Shown here: positions 41,767 to 49,987 of the stretch, one piece after another | How the letters are laid out: every line of letters begins with the position of its first letter | Numbering within the stretch: the first letter of the stretch is position 1 | DNA from: JALCSJ01 sp036788835 | GTDB taxonomy: Bacteria > Bacillota > Negativicutes > Acidaminococcales > Acidaminococcaceae | Length of the DNA stretch: 64,000 bases | Direction of reading: 5' to 3' | Assembly (NCBI GenBank): GCA_036788835.1 | Contig: DAIQMR010000001.1 | Coordinates: 62,001-126,000 of the forward strand | Position numbers and translations under genes: made by a program | Notes under the pieces: model-generated | The model's database searches: none | What the model was told of the DNA's origin: nothing | The model's input: the letters and a program-made list of their open reading frames with translations, nothing else

Positions 41767-42363
41767 CTACATATCCCGCCTATTTTCCAAGGCTTTATAC
41801 AAAGTAACTTCGTCCGCATATTCTAAGTCGCCACCTACGGGCAAACCGTGAGCGATTCTGGTGACCTTCACCCCCAGAGGCTTAATCAACTGAGCCAGAT
41901 AGGCTGCTGTTGCCTCTCCTTCCACATCAGAATTAGTGGCCACGATTACTTCTTTGATTGCACCTTTTTGCAGACGCATAATCAATTCCCTGATTTTTAA
42001 ACTGTCAGGGCCCACCCCATCCAAAGGGGACAATACCCCGTGGAGCACATGGTAAACTCCCTTGAAACCACGGGTTTTTTCCATTGCCGCCACATCTTGA
42101 GGTTCTTCCACTACACAGACTAAAGACTTATCTCGTTCTTCGTCACTGCATATTTCACATAGCTCGCTATCACTAAGATTGAAGCAGCAGGAGCAAAGAT
42201 GAATTTGCTCCTTGGCTTTGACTAGAGCATCTGCCAGCTCCCGTACGTCTTCCACGGGCATATCGATGACATGGTACGCCAGCCGGAGCGCGCTCTTGGA
42301 GCCAATGCCCGGCAACTTGCGAAGCTGCTCGTAAAGTCCGGCCAAAGGTTTTATCATTCGCAT
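41767..42363 (-). CDS. recR: Recombination mediator RecR
   Basis: 198-residue protein of the RecFOR pathway that loads RecA on gaps. The helix-hairpin-helix KLPGIGSKSALRLAYHV, the zinc motif CSCCFNLSDSELCEIC and a Toprim domain (VVEEPQDVAAMEKT, VIVATNSDVEGEATAAYLA) are all present. It follows ybaB by 17 bases. Confidence 0.97.
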   Translation of the reverse strand: MRMIKPLAGLYEQLRKLPGIGSKSALRLAYHVIDMPVEDVRELADALVKAKEQIHLCSCCFNLSDSELCEICSDEERDKSLVCVVEEPQDVAAMEKTRGFKGVYHVLHGVLSPLDGVGPDSLKIRELIMRLQKGAIKEVIVATNSDVEGEATAAYLAQLIKPLGVKVTRIAHGLPVGGDLEYADEVTLYKALENRRDM

Positions 42364-42380
42364 CGCTTACTTACCTCTTT

Positions 42381-42713
42381 TTAACCCAAACCGGGTATTT
42401 TCATGCCGCCGGTAACCTTGCTCATTTCTTTTTCGGTCATGGCATCTATTTGTTTCAGTCCTTCGTTTACGGCTGTGAGAATCAAATCCTGAAGCATCTC
42501 CACATCCTCCGGATCAACTGCTTCCGGTTTAATATTAATGCTTACCAACTCTTTATTACCATTGACCACGACTTTGACTGCTTCTCCGCCGGCAGAAGCT
42601 TCGACTGTCCTGGTTTTGAGTTCTTCCTGAAGCTTCATCATATCAGCCTGCATTTTTTGTGCTTTCTTCAACATTCCCTGCATGTTTCCCATGCCCATTC
42701 CGCCTTTATACAT
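42381..42713 (-). CDS. YbaB/EbfC family nucleoid-associated protein
   Basis: 110-residue DNA-binding protein family usually found between dnaX and recR. MQGMLKKAQKMQADMMKLQ, VEASAGGEAVKVVVNGNKEL and SINIKPEAVDPEDVEMLQDL are characteristic. It starts about 21 bases after dnaX. A shorter start at the second or third Met is possible. Confidence 0.95.
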   Translation of the reverse strand: MYKGGMGMGNMQGMLKKAQKMQADMMKLQEELKTRTVEASAGGEAVKVVVNGNKELVSINIKPEAVDPEDVEMLQDLILTAVNEGLKQIDAMTEKEMSKVTGGMKIPGLG

Positions 42714-42734
42714 TGTTTCATCCTCCGTTTTTTC

Positions 42735-44477
42735 TTAAGCTTTTTCTACTGAACCGCCAAAAACATCCAAAGCCTGCTTTACGTCTTTAGGCAATTCCTT
42801 GGTCGCCGGTGGCTTCTGTACCGGCACACTCTGAGGTCTTTTGGTTAGCGTTACTTTAATCTGGGTTGGCTCCAGGCCGGCCTTTTCCACAAAGGCCAAA
42901 GCTAAAGAGCTCCCCGTTATTTCCTGTAAAATATCTAACAGCACATTTTTGTAATCAGGTTCTTCCATTCTGCTCTTAGAAGTTTCTGTGCTGAATCCCA
43001 CCGTAAGCTTATCTGCAGTAAGGGCTAAAACTGTGCCCATTTCCGCATAGGCCAAAATCGTTCTCTTCCGTCTGCTCTTTAAAGCCTGACAAACTTGGCT
43101 CCAAAGTTCCACACCGTTGTCCTGTGCTGCCACAGCCCGCTCTACAGCAGAGCCGGTGTCAAGGGTAGCCGCCGCCATATTTGGCACTGGTGTTGCCTTA
43201 CTCGGAGGCACAGCCTTTGGTGGTACCACAGGTGCCTGCCCAGTCTCCTTGGTAGTAATATTCTCTGCCGTCTTTGCCGGCACAGCCTGTGCCACAGACT
43301 GGCCAGGTGTGGCGGGCATAGCCTGAACATGCAGGCTGGCTTCTGCCAGTCGTCTTTCCAGCTGTGCTACCCGAGCTGCCAAAGCCTCTACAGTATTCCC
43401 CTGAATATGGCACAAATCAAAAAGGCACAGCTCTGCTACGATTCTTTCCCGGGCCGAGAAGCGAATTTCCTCCAAGGCTTTATGAATTCTTGAGGTTGCC
43501 GCCAAAATCCTGTCATTTGTATATAAATCGGCAATGGGAGCAAAGGCCTCCGCTGTATCCGTCAAGTAAATATCTTCATAACCTGCTTCGGCTTTGAATA
43601 ACAACAGGGCCCGTAAATACTCAGTCAGTTCAATGAGAATCTGTTTGATGTCTTTGCCTTCCATGGTTAATTCATTAAGCACGCCCAGTGAACCGGATAA
43701 ATCCTGCTTGCCGATTAAGGTCACCAGATTGCGCAGGCTTTCCCTGCCTACTATGCCCAGAACCTGTCGCACTGTAGTAGCAGTGATTTTTTTGTCCATA
43801 ACCGCGCATTGATCCAGGAGGCTTACTGCATCACGCATACCTCCGTCAGCCTGAATGGCCATAAGATGCAGTGCGTCTTCATCGGCGTCAATGCCGCTGC
43901 CTTGAGCTACCTTGGCCAAATGTTTAGCTATATCTTCCACACTGACTCTGTGAAAGTCATAGCGCTGGCAACGGGAATGAATGGTAGCCGGAATTTTCTG
44001 TGGCTCCGTAGTGGCCAAAATAAAAACCACATGCTCCGGCGGCTCTTCCAAGGTCTTCAATAAGGCATTGAACGCATCCGTAGTAATCATATGAACTTCA
44101 TCGATAATATATACTTTATAACGACAATTAACCGGAGCAAAGGAAACTCTCTCCCTTAATTGGCGTATTTCGTCAATACCACGATTAGAGGCTGCATCAA
44201 TTTCAATAACATCCATGGCGGAACCATTGGTTATTTGCTGACAATTACTGCATTCATTGCAAGGATGGGCCGTAGGACCCTTCTCGCAATTCAGTGCTTT
44301 GGCCAGAATCCGGGCCGTACTGGTTTTACCGGTGCCCCTGGGACCCGTGAACAGATAGGCGTGGGCTATTTTACCCATTTCCAGAGCATTGGTTAAAGCC
44401 GTCCTTATATGGTCCTGTCCCACTAAGCTATCAAAATCCTGTGGCCGCCAGGTGCGGTATAATGCCACATAAGACAT
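42735..44477 (-). CDS. dnaX: DNA polymerase III subunits gamma/tau
   Basis: 580-residue clamp-loader ATPase. ALYRTWRPQDFDSLVGQDHI at the N-terminus, Walker A FTGPRGTGKTSTAR, zinc-site Cys residues in CEKGPTAHPCNECSNCQQI, Walker B IDEVHMI, and sensor 1 VFILATTEPQKIP; domain III to about 370, then a Pro/Ala-rich linker and tau domains. A run of seven As occurs near residue 228, too early for the usual gamma frameshift. It heads the ybaB-recR-bofA operon. Confidence 0.96.
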   Translation of the reverse strand: MSYVALYRTWRPQDFDSLVGQDHIRTALTNALEMGKIAHAYLFTGPRGTGKTSTARILAKALNCEKGPTAHPCNECSNCQQITNGSAMDVIEIDAASNRGIDEIRQLRERVSFAPVNCRYKVYIIDEVHMITTDAFNALLKTLEEPPEHVVFILATTEPQKIPATIHSRCQRYDFHRVSVEDIAKHLAKVAQGSGIDADEDALHLMAIQADGGMRDAVSLLDQCAVMDKKITATTVRQVLGIVGRESLRNLVTLIGKQDLSGSLGVLNELTMEGKDIKQILIELTEYLRALLLFKAEAGYEDIYLTDTAEAFAPIADLYTNDRILAATSRIHKALEEIRFSARERIVAELCLFDLCHIQGNTVEALAARVAQLERRLAEASLHVQAMPATPGQSVAQAVPAKTAENITTKETGQAPVVPPKAVPPSKATPVPNMAAATLDTGSAVERAVAAQDNGVELWSQVCQALKSRRKRTILAYAEMGTVLALTADKLTVGFSTETSKSRMEEPDYKNVLLDILQEITGSSLALAFVEKAGLEPTQIKVTLTKRPQSVPVQKPPATKELPKDVKQALDVFGGSVEKA

Positions 44478-44495
44478 ATTTGGCTCCTTTCTTAA

Positions 44496-45551
44496 TTACA
44501 TCCAGTGTTTATTCTTAAATGATTTATAAAGGACAAAAGCAATTACTGCCATCAGTCCCAGAACAAAGGGATATCCCCAGCGTGAGTCTAATTCCGGCAT
44601 AAAATGGAAATTCATACCATAAACCCCTGCAATAAAGGTCAGGGGCAGAAAGACGGTAGAAACCAAGGCCAGGGTTTTCATGATTTCATTGGTTCGATTA
44701 TTTATGTTGTCCATGTTCAGTTGAATCAGAGTATTAATATTTTCTTCGGCAATTTCACTGATTTCCTGCAATTGTAAAACATGGTCACTTAAATCTTCAT
44801 AATAGGGATTGATTTCATCATTGAAGATGTCTTCCCTGTCATCTTTAAGGCTTTTGAAAATGTTTTTGAAAGGCCAGATAACATGTCTGGTGGCAATAGC
44901 ATCATGTTTTAGCCCGGACAAAATTTTCCTGTCCAAATAATCATCCATGGACAAAAGATGTTTTTCCGTTTTTTCCACGGAAGCTACCAGCTTTTCCACA
45001 ACATCGTAGTAATTATCCACAAAATTATCCATTAATGCATAAAACACATAGGTAGCCGATGTATTAAACCCTTTAAGGAAGGGCTCCCGTTTCCGGAAAC
45101 CGGCAAAGCTGTCTCTGGCAGAATCCTGGAAGGTGACAATAATATTTTTTTGCATAATAAACGTCACATTTTCTTTGCGTATTCTACCATCCGCAGAATA
45201 ATACAAACGCTTGATATTCATCAAGACTGTATCTCCCAAAAATGTTACTTTGCTCCGGAGCCTGGTATTCATAACGTCAGCCTGCAAAAGCGGATGCAGT
45301 TGAAGTATATTAAAAATCTTCTTGATAGATGTCATACCGGCATAACCCTGAACATCAATCCAGACCGTTGTGTCATCATCAAATTTCGGCAATTCTTCCG
45401 GCAAAGAGCCCAGCCGTTCTACCTGAACGTCTCCTTCTTTAATCACAGATACTATGAATTTAGATGGTGCGCTGGAATCTATTCCTATGGGAACAACTTT
45501 CCCCGGTGCCAGACCGGCTGTCGCCGATATTTTATTAACAGCTTCTTCCAT
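44496..45551 (-). CDS. corA: CorA-type Mg2+/Co2+ transporter
   Basis: CorA pentamer channel. The C-terminus has GVYGMNFHFMPELDSRWGYP with the GMN selectivity motif, two membrane helices (VSTVFLPLTFIAGVYGMNF and FVLGLMAVIAFVLYKSF), and the long cytoplasmic funnel. The start is placed at ATG 45551 (MEEAVNKIS) after GGGGTGG; an upstream GTG would add four residues. It ends 18 bases before dnaX. Confidence 0.94.
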   Translation of the reverse strand: MEEAVNKISATAGLAPGKVVPIGIDSSAPSKFIVSVIKEGDVQVERLGSLPEELPKFDDDTTVWIDVQGYAGMTSIKKIFNILQLHPLLQADVMNTRLRSKVTFLGDTVLMNIKRLYYSADGRIRKENVTFIMQKNIIVTFQDSARDSFAGFRKREPFLKGFNTSATYVFYALMDNFVDNYYDVVEKLVASVEKTEKHLLSMDDYLDRKILSGLKHDAIATRHVIWPFKNIFKSLKDDREDIFNDEINPYYEDLSDHVLQLQEISEIAEENINTLIQLNMDNINNRTNEIMKTLALVSTVFLPLTFIAGVYGMNFHFMPELDSRWGYPFVLGLMAVIAFVLYKSFKNKHWM

Positions 45552-45642
45552 TGGACAAACCACCCCACATTAGATTTACAGTATATTATACCCTTTTTGA
45601 CGCAGTCAATTCAACTATATTGTAGGAAAAGCCGCCGTAAAG

Positions 45643-45678
45643 GAAAAACCCCACTGAAACAAATCAGTAGGGCTTTGC
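45643..45678 (-). terminator. Terminator after the SRP RNA
   Basis: The minus strand has AAGCCCTACTGA / TCAGTGGGGTTTTT with a short loop, including a G-T pair, followed by five Ts. It follows the SRP RNA and precedes the corA promoter region. Confidence 0.75.
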
Positions 45679-45699
45679 TTATGATTAGGTTTTATTTGC

Positions 45700-45824
45700 C
45701 TGGCGGGCTGTACTAACAGATAACCCCGCGGCACATAAAAGTATCCGCTTATTGCTGCTTCCTTCCGGACCTGACAAGGTTCACGGGCTTTCATTGCGCG
45801 GGACCCGCTAGTACAGTCCGCCAG
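45700..45824 (-). ncRNA. ffs: Signal recognition particle RNA, bacterial small type
   Basis: The minus strand contains the SRP domain IV core GTCAGGTCCGGAAGGAAGCAGC near 45752-45775, and the ends pair: CTGGCGGACTGTACTAGCGG with its complement near 45700-45718 (TGGCGGGCTGTACTAACAG on the plus strand). So a hairpin RNA of about 100-125 bases. Exact ends are estimated. It lies 36 bases downstream of tRNA-Ser(GGA). Confidence 0.9.
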
Positions 45825-45860
45825 AAAAATAAAATGTCTAAAATCAGGCTCAAATTTAAA

Positions 45861-45950
45861 TGGCGGAGAGTGAGGGATTCGAACCCTCGATACGGTTTCC
45901 CGTATACACGCTTTCCAGGCGTGCTCCTTCAACCGCTCGGACAACTCTCC
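45861..45950 (-). tRNA. tRNA-Ser (anticodon GGA)
   Basis: Minus-strand cloverleaf with acceptor GGAGAGT / ACTCTCC, anticodon loop CTGGAAA between CACGC and GCGTG, a long variable arm and GGTTCGAATCC T arm; CCA is encoded (45861-45863). The type II long variable arm fits serine. Confidence 0.95.
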
Positions 45951-45962
45951 AGGTTGAATTAC

Positions 45963-45992
45963 ATTGTACTTCTATGAAATTTTCGGTGTCAA
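45963..45992 (-). promoter_or_regulatory. Promoter of tRNA-Ser(GGA) and SRP RNA
   Basis: TTGACA (45987-45992), an 18-base spacer and TACAAT (45963-45968) on the minus strand, placed right before the tRNA. Confidence 0.75.
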
Positions 45993-46070
45993 AACTTTTT
46001 AACACTGCGGATAATAGTATATCCAAAAACAGTGGTACTTGTCAAGGCTACTTTTCAAAGTTGGCAAAAT

Positions 46071-46206
46071 GGGGACGGTACTGTTTGTCAACTTTTAGTC
46101 GCCAGCTTTTTATCGACGGAGGGCACTAAAAGGTCGATTTCTCTCCCGAATGGCATGACCCTTCGTCTTGGTCGAGTATGACCTTTTCTTTTAGTACTCT
46201 CCCGTC
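46071..46206. repeat. Structured intergenic foldback, REP-like sequence
   Basis: Between tRNA-Ser and the GlcD-like gene lies a GGGGACGGTACTGTTTGTCA-type sequence (46071-46090) followed by a foldback: GACGGAGGGCACTAAAAGGTC (46115-46135) pairs imperfectly with GACCTTTTCTTTTAGTACTC..CCCGTC (46180-46206). The motif resembles dispersed REP-type sequences of other bacteria. Only one copy is in the window. Confidence 0.5.
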
Positions 46207-46215
46207 CTTTTCCGC

Positions 46216-47613
46216 TTACACTTCGAAGACTTTACCGGGGTTGAGGACGTCGTTGGGATCCAAGGCCTTTTTAATGGCCCGCATCATCGCTAATTCTACC
46301 GGGTCCGTGTACTTTTCCAGCTGGCGAACTTTTTTTGCCCCGATACCATGCTCCCCGCTAAGACGGCCTCCCTGGTCGTAAATATATTGATAAGCTTGGG
46401 CGTGGAAGCTGTTTAAATCATCCTCCCACTCTTTATCGCTTAAGTTCCCCTTGAGAATTTGGAAATGAAGATTGCCGTCTCCGGCATGAGCCAAGGTAAA
46501 CACTCTGAAAGGATAATTCTTGGCCACCTGACACAAATGGTCAATGGTGGTGGCAATAGCGCTCTGAGGTACAACCAGGTCGTCAGACGTACTCACCGGG
46601 CTTAAAGCCATAGTGGATTCCAGACAGTTTCTGCGCAATGTCCAAACTCTTTCGTCAGCATCCAGTACATCTGTGGCCCCATTATCCAGGCAAAGTTTCT
46701 GAAGGGCGGCAATTTTCTTTTCCAATTCCTCTTCGTCAAAAGTTTCTATACTAATAATCACATAGCTGCCATCTTCGTAATGGGGCATTTTTAATTCGGA
46801 ATAATCGCTGGAAACACGGACAAAACTATTGTCCATAAATTCTACGCTGGTGGGATTAAGTCCTGCCCTAACTAAAATCGGTACAATTCCTGTTGCTTTC
46901 TGCACATCGGTAAAGATAGCCAAAACATCCAGTTTGTAAGGAGCCAGGGGCAATAATTTTAAAGTTGCTTTGGTGATAATGCCCAATGTCCCTTCGCTGC
47001 CGATAACCAGCTGATCCAGGCAATAACCTGTGCTGCATTTTTTCAGACGGGCACCCAAATTCGTGATTTCTCCTGTAGGTGTTACCACCTCAATAGAATA
47101 AACCTGATTGCGGGTTGTGCCATAGCGGACGGCCTTGTTGCCACCTGCATTGGTAGCAAGATTACCACCGATTAAACAGTTTTCGGCGCTGCAAGGATCT
47201 CCGGCATAAAACATTCCCTGGTCTTTGGCAGCACGTTGTATGTCAATTGTCTTAACGCCGGCCTGAACCGTCATATACATGCCTTCCATATCTACCTTCT
47301 CTATTTTATTCAGGCGCTCTAAGAGCATTATCATGCCTCCATGAACAGCTATGGCGCCACAAGACACACTTGTGCCGCCACTTCTGGGAGTTACGGGAAA
47401 GTCATATTTATTGGCCGTTTTCATAATGGCTGCTATTTCTTTCGTGGAACCCGGACTCACCACCGCCTCGGGCACATGGAATAATTTGGGGTCGGTTTCT
47501 TCATCTGTCTGATATCTTTCCCGGGCCGGCAAAGAAGTGAGCACATACTGCTCACCCACGATTTTCTTTAATTCAGCAATAATCTCCGGTGTTATGGGTT
47601 GATATTTTTTCAT
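46216..47613 (-). CDS. FAD-linked oxidase, GlcD-like (glycolate / D-lactate type)
   Basis: 465-residue flavoprotein of the GlcD/D-2-hydroxyacid dehydrogenase branch. FAD-binding PP-loop: VVSPGSTKEIAAIMKTANKY, TPRSGGTSVSCGAIAVHGGM, GDPCSAENCLIGGNLATNAG, and the C-terminal VFTLAHAGDGNLHFQIL and GRLSGEHGIGAKK motifs. The ATG at 47613 (MKKYQPITPEI) is chosen because the upstream extension is not family-like; it would overlap alr. The hydroxyacid substrate cannot be told; D-lactate or glycolate are usual. It follows alr. Confidence 0.9.
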   Translation of the reverse strand: MKKYQPITPEIIAELKKIVGEQYVLTSLPARERYQTDEETDPKLFHVPEAVVSPGSTKEIAAIMKTANKYDFPVTPRSGGTSVSCGAIAVHGGMIMLLERLNKIEKVDMEGMYMTVQAGVKTIDIQRAAKDQGMFYAGDPCSAENCLIGGNLATNAGGNKAVRYGTTRNQVYSIEVVTPTGEITNLGARLKKCSTGYCLDQLVIGSEGTLGIITKATLKLLPLAPYKLDVLAIFTDVQKATGIVPILVRAGLNPTSVEFMDNSFVRVSSDYSELKMPHYEDGSYVIISIETFDEEELEKKIAALQKLCLDNGATDVLDADERVWTLRRNCLESTMALSPVSTSDDLVVPQSAIATTIDHLCQVAKNYPFRVFTLAHAGDGNLHFQILKGNLSDKEWEDDLNSFHAQAYQYIYDQGGRLSGEHGIGAKKVRQLEKYTDPVELAMMRAIKKALDPNDVLNPGKVFEV

Positions 47614-47638
47614 TCTTAATCTGCTGCCTTTCTTGCCC

Positions 47639-48790
47639 TTACTCTGTAAACACGTTGCCGTCATAATGTTGGATTTGATATTGATAAATATATTTTCTGG
47701 GAATGCGCGTACTTAACAGGCAAATCACTTCGTAATTAATGGTATCCATCCAGTCCGCTACTGTATCCAGAGAAATTTCTCCTCCTCCGAAAATAATAGC
47801 CTCGTCCCCTACCTGCACATTAGGGACATCCGTAACATCTACCATCATCTGATCCATACAAACCCTCCCAAGGATGGGAGCCTTGCAACCCCTGATAGAC
47901 ACGTAGCCTGTATTACTTAATTTCCGGCTGATGCCGTCCGCGTAGCCTAATGGCAAAGTAGCAAGCTTAGTAGGACGCTTGGTTTCATAGGTACAGCCAT
48001 AACTGATTTTTTCACCAGCGGGAATATCTTTGATGAAAACAATCTCCGCTTTCAGAGTCATAACAGGCTGTAAGTCCATACATTGTTTAACTTCATGAGA
48101 AGGCCACCAACCATAAAGAGTGATGCCCTGGCGCACCATATTGTAATGGGCCTCCGGCATTTCTGTAATGCCGGCACTATTATCCAAATGAACAATGGGA
48201 ATATCAATCTTTTGGTCAGCTATATTGGCCAAAGCAGCTTGGAAAGCCGCCAATTGCTGCTTGCTGTAAGTCTTGTCCTTGGCATCAGCTGCTGCAAAAT
48301 GGGAGAAAACCCCTTCTAGATAAACATGGGGTAGCCCGGCAATGGCCGCGGCCAGTTCCCCGGCTTCCTCCGGCCGGCAGCCAATTCTATTCATGCCTGT
48401 ATCCACCGCCAGATGTACCTTGGCTACCTTGTTAGCCTGAATGGCAGCAGCAGATAGGGCCTGCGCTGTTTTTAAATCAAAAATAGTTTGAGTGATATTT
48501 TTATCTATCAAGGCTTTTTCGTGTCCCGGTGTCATGGCACCCAAAATTAAAATGGGGGCCATAATGCCAGCCTCTCTTAATTCAAGGGCCTCCCTGGTCA
48601 TGGATACGGCCAGATACTCTACGCCCGCAGCCAAAGCCGCGGTAGCCACAGGTACGGCACCGTGTCCATAGGCATCAGCCTTCACTACAGCACAGATTTT
48701 AGTACCCGGTTCTATTTTTTTTCTCGTTTCCTGAATATTATGAGCAATGGCTGATAAGTCAACTTCCGCCCACACATTTCTAGCTCGCAT
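47639..48790 (-). CDS. alr: Alanine racemase
   Basis: 383-residue PLP enzyme making D-alanine for peptidoglycan. PLP lysine motif AVVKADAYGHGAVPV near residue 36, then HLAVDTGMNRIGC, YGCTYETKRPT and VGRVCMDQMMVDVT. The ATG at 48790 (MRARNVWAEVDLSAI) follows GGGTGG; an earlier ATG at 48805 lacks a ribosome site. It lies just downstream of tRNA-Ser(CGA). Confidence 0.96.
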   Translation of the reverse strand: MRARNVWAEVDLSAIAHNIQETRKKIEPGTKICAVVKADAYGHGAVPVATAALAAGVEYLAVSMTREALELREAGIMAPILILGAMTPGHEKALIDKNITQTIFDLKTAQALSAAAIQANKVAKVHLAVDTGMNRIGCRPEEAGELAAAIAGLPHVYLEGVFSHFAAADAKDKTYSKQQLAAFQAALANIADQKIDIPIVHLDNSAGITEMPEAHYNMVRQGITLYGWWPSHEVKQCMDLQPVMTLKAEIVFIKDIPAGEKISYGCTYETKRPTKLATLPLGYADGISRKLSNTGYVSIRGCKAPILGRVCMDQMMVDVTDVPNVQVGDEAIIFGGGEISLDTVADWMDTINYEVICLLSTRIPRKYIYQYQIQHYDGNVFTE

Positions 48791-48823
48791 AAAAACGCCA
48801 CCCATCTAAAACAGTTTAATTAT

Positions 48824-48912
48824 TGGCGGACGGGGAGGGATTCGAACCCTCGGTGGCTATTAACCACACTTGATTTCGAGTCAAGCACCTTCAACCGCTC
48901 GGACACCCGTCC
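48824..48912 (-). tRNA. tRNA-Ser (anticodon CGA)
   Basis: Minus-strand type II tRNA with acceptor GGACGGG / CCCGTCC, anticodon loop CTCGAAA between CTTGA and TCAAG (anticodon CGA), a long variable arm and a T arm with GGTTCGAATCC; CCA is encoded (48824-48826). Positioned between tadA and alr with short gaps, so it may be cotranscribed. Confidence 0.94.
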
Positions 48913-48934
48913 ACGAATTATGATTATATCATAA

Positions 48935-49390
48935 CTAGCGCTTTCCGTTCAAAAAATCTTTCAAAACTTGTGCGCATTCCGCTTCCAAAATCCCTGCCGT
49001 TACTTCTGCCCGGTGATTAAGATACTTGTTTTGCACAACATTGAACAAAGACCCACAAGCTCCTGCTTTGCTGTCAGGAGCTCCGTACACCACCCGTTTA
49101 ATGCGGGAATTAAATACGGCTCCCGCACACATAGGGCACGGCTCTAGTGTCACATATAACACAGCGTCACTGAGACGCCACCGCTGCAATCTTTTACAAG
49201 CTTCCCTAATCACCAGCATTTCAGCATGAGCTGTGGCATCTTTATTAAGTTCTCGACGGTTATGGTCCCTGACAATAACCGCACCCTCCACCACAAGTAC
49301 CGCGCCTACCGGAATCTCCCCCTCATCGGCAGCAAGTCGGGCTTCCCGCAAAGCCATTTGCATATATTCTTTATCTTTTTCCCTAGTCAT
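48935..49390 (-). CDS. tadA: tRNA-specific adenosine deaminase TadA
   Basis: 151-residue deaminase converting A34 to inosine in tRNA-Arg. Zinc ligands are HAEMLVIREAC and EPCPMCAGAVFNSRI; the DKEYMQMALREARLA N-terminus is typical. The ATG at 49390 has AAAGG upstream; an earlier start would be 9 residues longer. It is followed by tRNA-Ser(CGA). Confidence 0.95.
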   Translation of the reverse strand: MTREKDKEYMQMALREARLAADEGEIPVGAVLVVEGAVIVRDHNRRELNKDATAHAEMLVIREACKRLQRWRLSDAVLYVTLEPCPMCAGAVFNSRIKRVVYGAPDSKAGACGSLFNVVQNKYLNHRAEVTAGILEAECAQVLKDFLNGKR

Positions 49391-49665
49391 TTTTCCACAA
49401 CCTTTCTCTAATGCCAACCTGTTATTTTATATTTTAAGAGTATCTGCAAACTAAAGCAAGAAAACTATTGTGTACGATGTGTACATAATGTCCATAATTA
49501 TAGTCCGTTTCTTAGTTATTAAACTATTTTTTATGAAATTAAGCATTCTAACATGTTGTTTAGTGCAGCATAGCCATGTTAAAATTAAGTCCGTAGAATG
49601 ACGGCCTAATTCTCTTACACTATTTCACTCTATTTAAACTACCATACTACAACGAGGTGATATTT

Positions 49666-49938
49666 ATGTCATTAAAAAAAATGGATCGTATTGATTGTCG
49701 CATTAATTTAAACGTCAAAATTTTATCCAAAGAAGTTTGCAAGGACTTAGGAATGTCCTTAACAGAGGCCATTAATCTATTTTTACATCAAATGATTATT
49801 CATCACGGCTTGCCCTTTGAGGTGAAAATGACCGCCGAAGACAGGGAATTATTTATTATTCCTGAAGAAGAACTGGAAGAAGCCTCCCTTCTGCCAGAAG
49901 AAGAGGATCCTCTAGATTCGGAAGAATTCCTGCAATAA
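49666..49938 (+). CDS. RelB/DinJ-type antitoxin-like protein, no toxin seen
   Basis: 90-residue protein. INLNVKILSKEVCKDLGMSL then TEAINLFLHQMIIHHGLPFEV is the ribbon-helix-helix core of the RelB/DinJ antitoxin family. The ATG at 49666 follows GAGGTG at good spacing. The C-terminal part (EEELEEASLLPEEEDPLDSE) is very acidic, not the usual toxin-binding segment. It is one of only two plus-strand genes. No toxin gene adjoins it; the next gene on that strand is phoB, 6 kb away. Confidence 0.78.
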   Translation: MSLKKMDRIDCRINLNVKILSKEVCKDLGMSLTEAINLFLHQMIIHHGLPFEVKMTAEDRELFIIPEEELEEASLLPEEEDPLDSEEFLQ

Positions 49939-49951
49939 TGCTGTAATATGG

Positions 49952-49979
49952 AAAAAGACGACCAAAAGGTCGTCTTTTT
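49952..49979. terminator. Bidirectional terminator between relB-like gene and phoR
   Basis: AAAAAGACGACC / GGTCGTCTTTTT, perfect 12-base stem with a four-base loop and T-runs on both strands. Confidence 0.9.
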
Positions 49980-49987
49980 TTACTTTG

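Noticed and set aside
43788..43796. Run of seven As in dnaX as a programmed frameshift site
   Set aside because: It lies near residue 228, inside the ATPase part; the gamma-forming shift is expected much later.
47614..47664. Longer N-terminus of the GlcD-like oxidase overlapping alr
   Set aside because: The extra residues are not family-like and lie in the alr coding region; ATG at 47613 is better.
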